DNA of 23,856 bases, from NCBI GenBank assembly GCA_964551815.1, contig CAZKEL010000040.1, positions 1-23,856 on the forward strand, read 5' to 3'. The notes under the pieces are model-generated. The model was not told the origin of the DNA. It ran no database searches and was given only the letters and a program-made list of their open reading frames with translations. How positions within the stretch are numbered: the stretch's first letter is position 1; each line of letters begins with the position of its first letter. The DNA is from D37C17 sp964551815 (lineage in GTDB: Bacteria > Fidelibacterota > Marinisomatia > SCGC-AAA003-L08 > D37C17). Positions 23,820 through 23,856 of the stretch are shown here, one piece after another. The position numbers and the translations under genes are program-made.

Positions 23820-23856
23820 CGATACTTTTTTCAATGTAGGTTGTAGATAAACAGAA

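Overview
The window looks like a piece of a metagenome-assembled genome from the Fibrobacterota-Chlorobiota-Bacteroidota (FCB) side of the tree, most plausibly Marinimicrobia (SAR406) or a close relative. The reasons are: a type IX secretion style C-terminal sorting domain with the HPNPFNP signature on the first gene, Cys/Asn-rich DCNGNC-type linkers, dockerin-like EF-hand pairs ending several secreted enzymes, and a MalT/SARP-like giant regulator. There are no rRNA or tRNA genes, no CRISPR array, no transposase and no phage genes. A run of exactly 100 N (21826-21925) is a scaffold gap. The phylum assignment is inference from domain style.

Layout. 1-905 carries no credible gene. It is a mosaic of short intergenic repeats: a CCTGCCTGCCGTAG hairpin, 7-bp-period GGTCATT tracts, an aggressively conserved 54-bp box and a 13-bp perfect hairpin. 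906-5906 encodes a 1666-residue AT-rich secreted surface protein. 6100-10020 encodes a 1306-residue AAA-type ATPase/TPR/SARP regulator. 10021-10703 again has no gene and holds the same repeat modules as the left flank, in inverted orientation, so the two-gene block 906-10020 sits between long imperfect inverted repeats.

13642-10704 (minus strand) is a tightly overlapping operon: an AlkB-type membrane di-iron monooxygenase, a soluble GAF histidine kinase and a single-domain response regulator. A GH1 beta-glycosidase (13695-14984) is divergent from it. 20137-15196 (minus strand) is a second compact operon: secreted alpha/beta-hydrolase with dockerin, secreted pyroglutamyl-peptidase-like protein with dockerin, gamma-glutamyltranspeptidase-family protein, and patatin-like lipase. 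21061-20213 (minus strand) holds msrA and a DUF350 membrane protein. Divergent from these on the plus strand are a gapped M43-type secreted metalloprotease with dockerin (21155-22271) and a secreted caspase-like protease with an EF-hand (22341-23819).

Together the genes suggest a heterotroph that exports many hydrolases (protease, esterase, peptidase-like) and can process glycosides and perhaps alkanes. The most unusual items are the alkB-kinase-regulator operon, the pyroglutamyl-peptidase-like secreted protein whose catalytic Cys position is Ser, the neighbouring transpeptidase that lacks the usual gamma-glutamyl-binding residues, and the inverted repeat mosaics around 906-10020.
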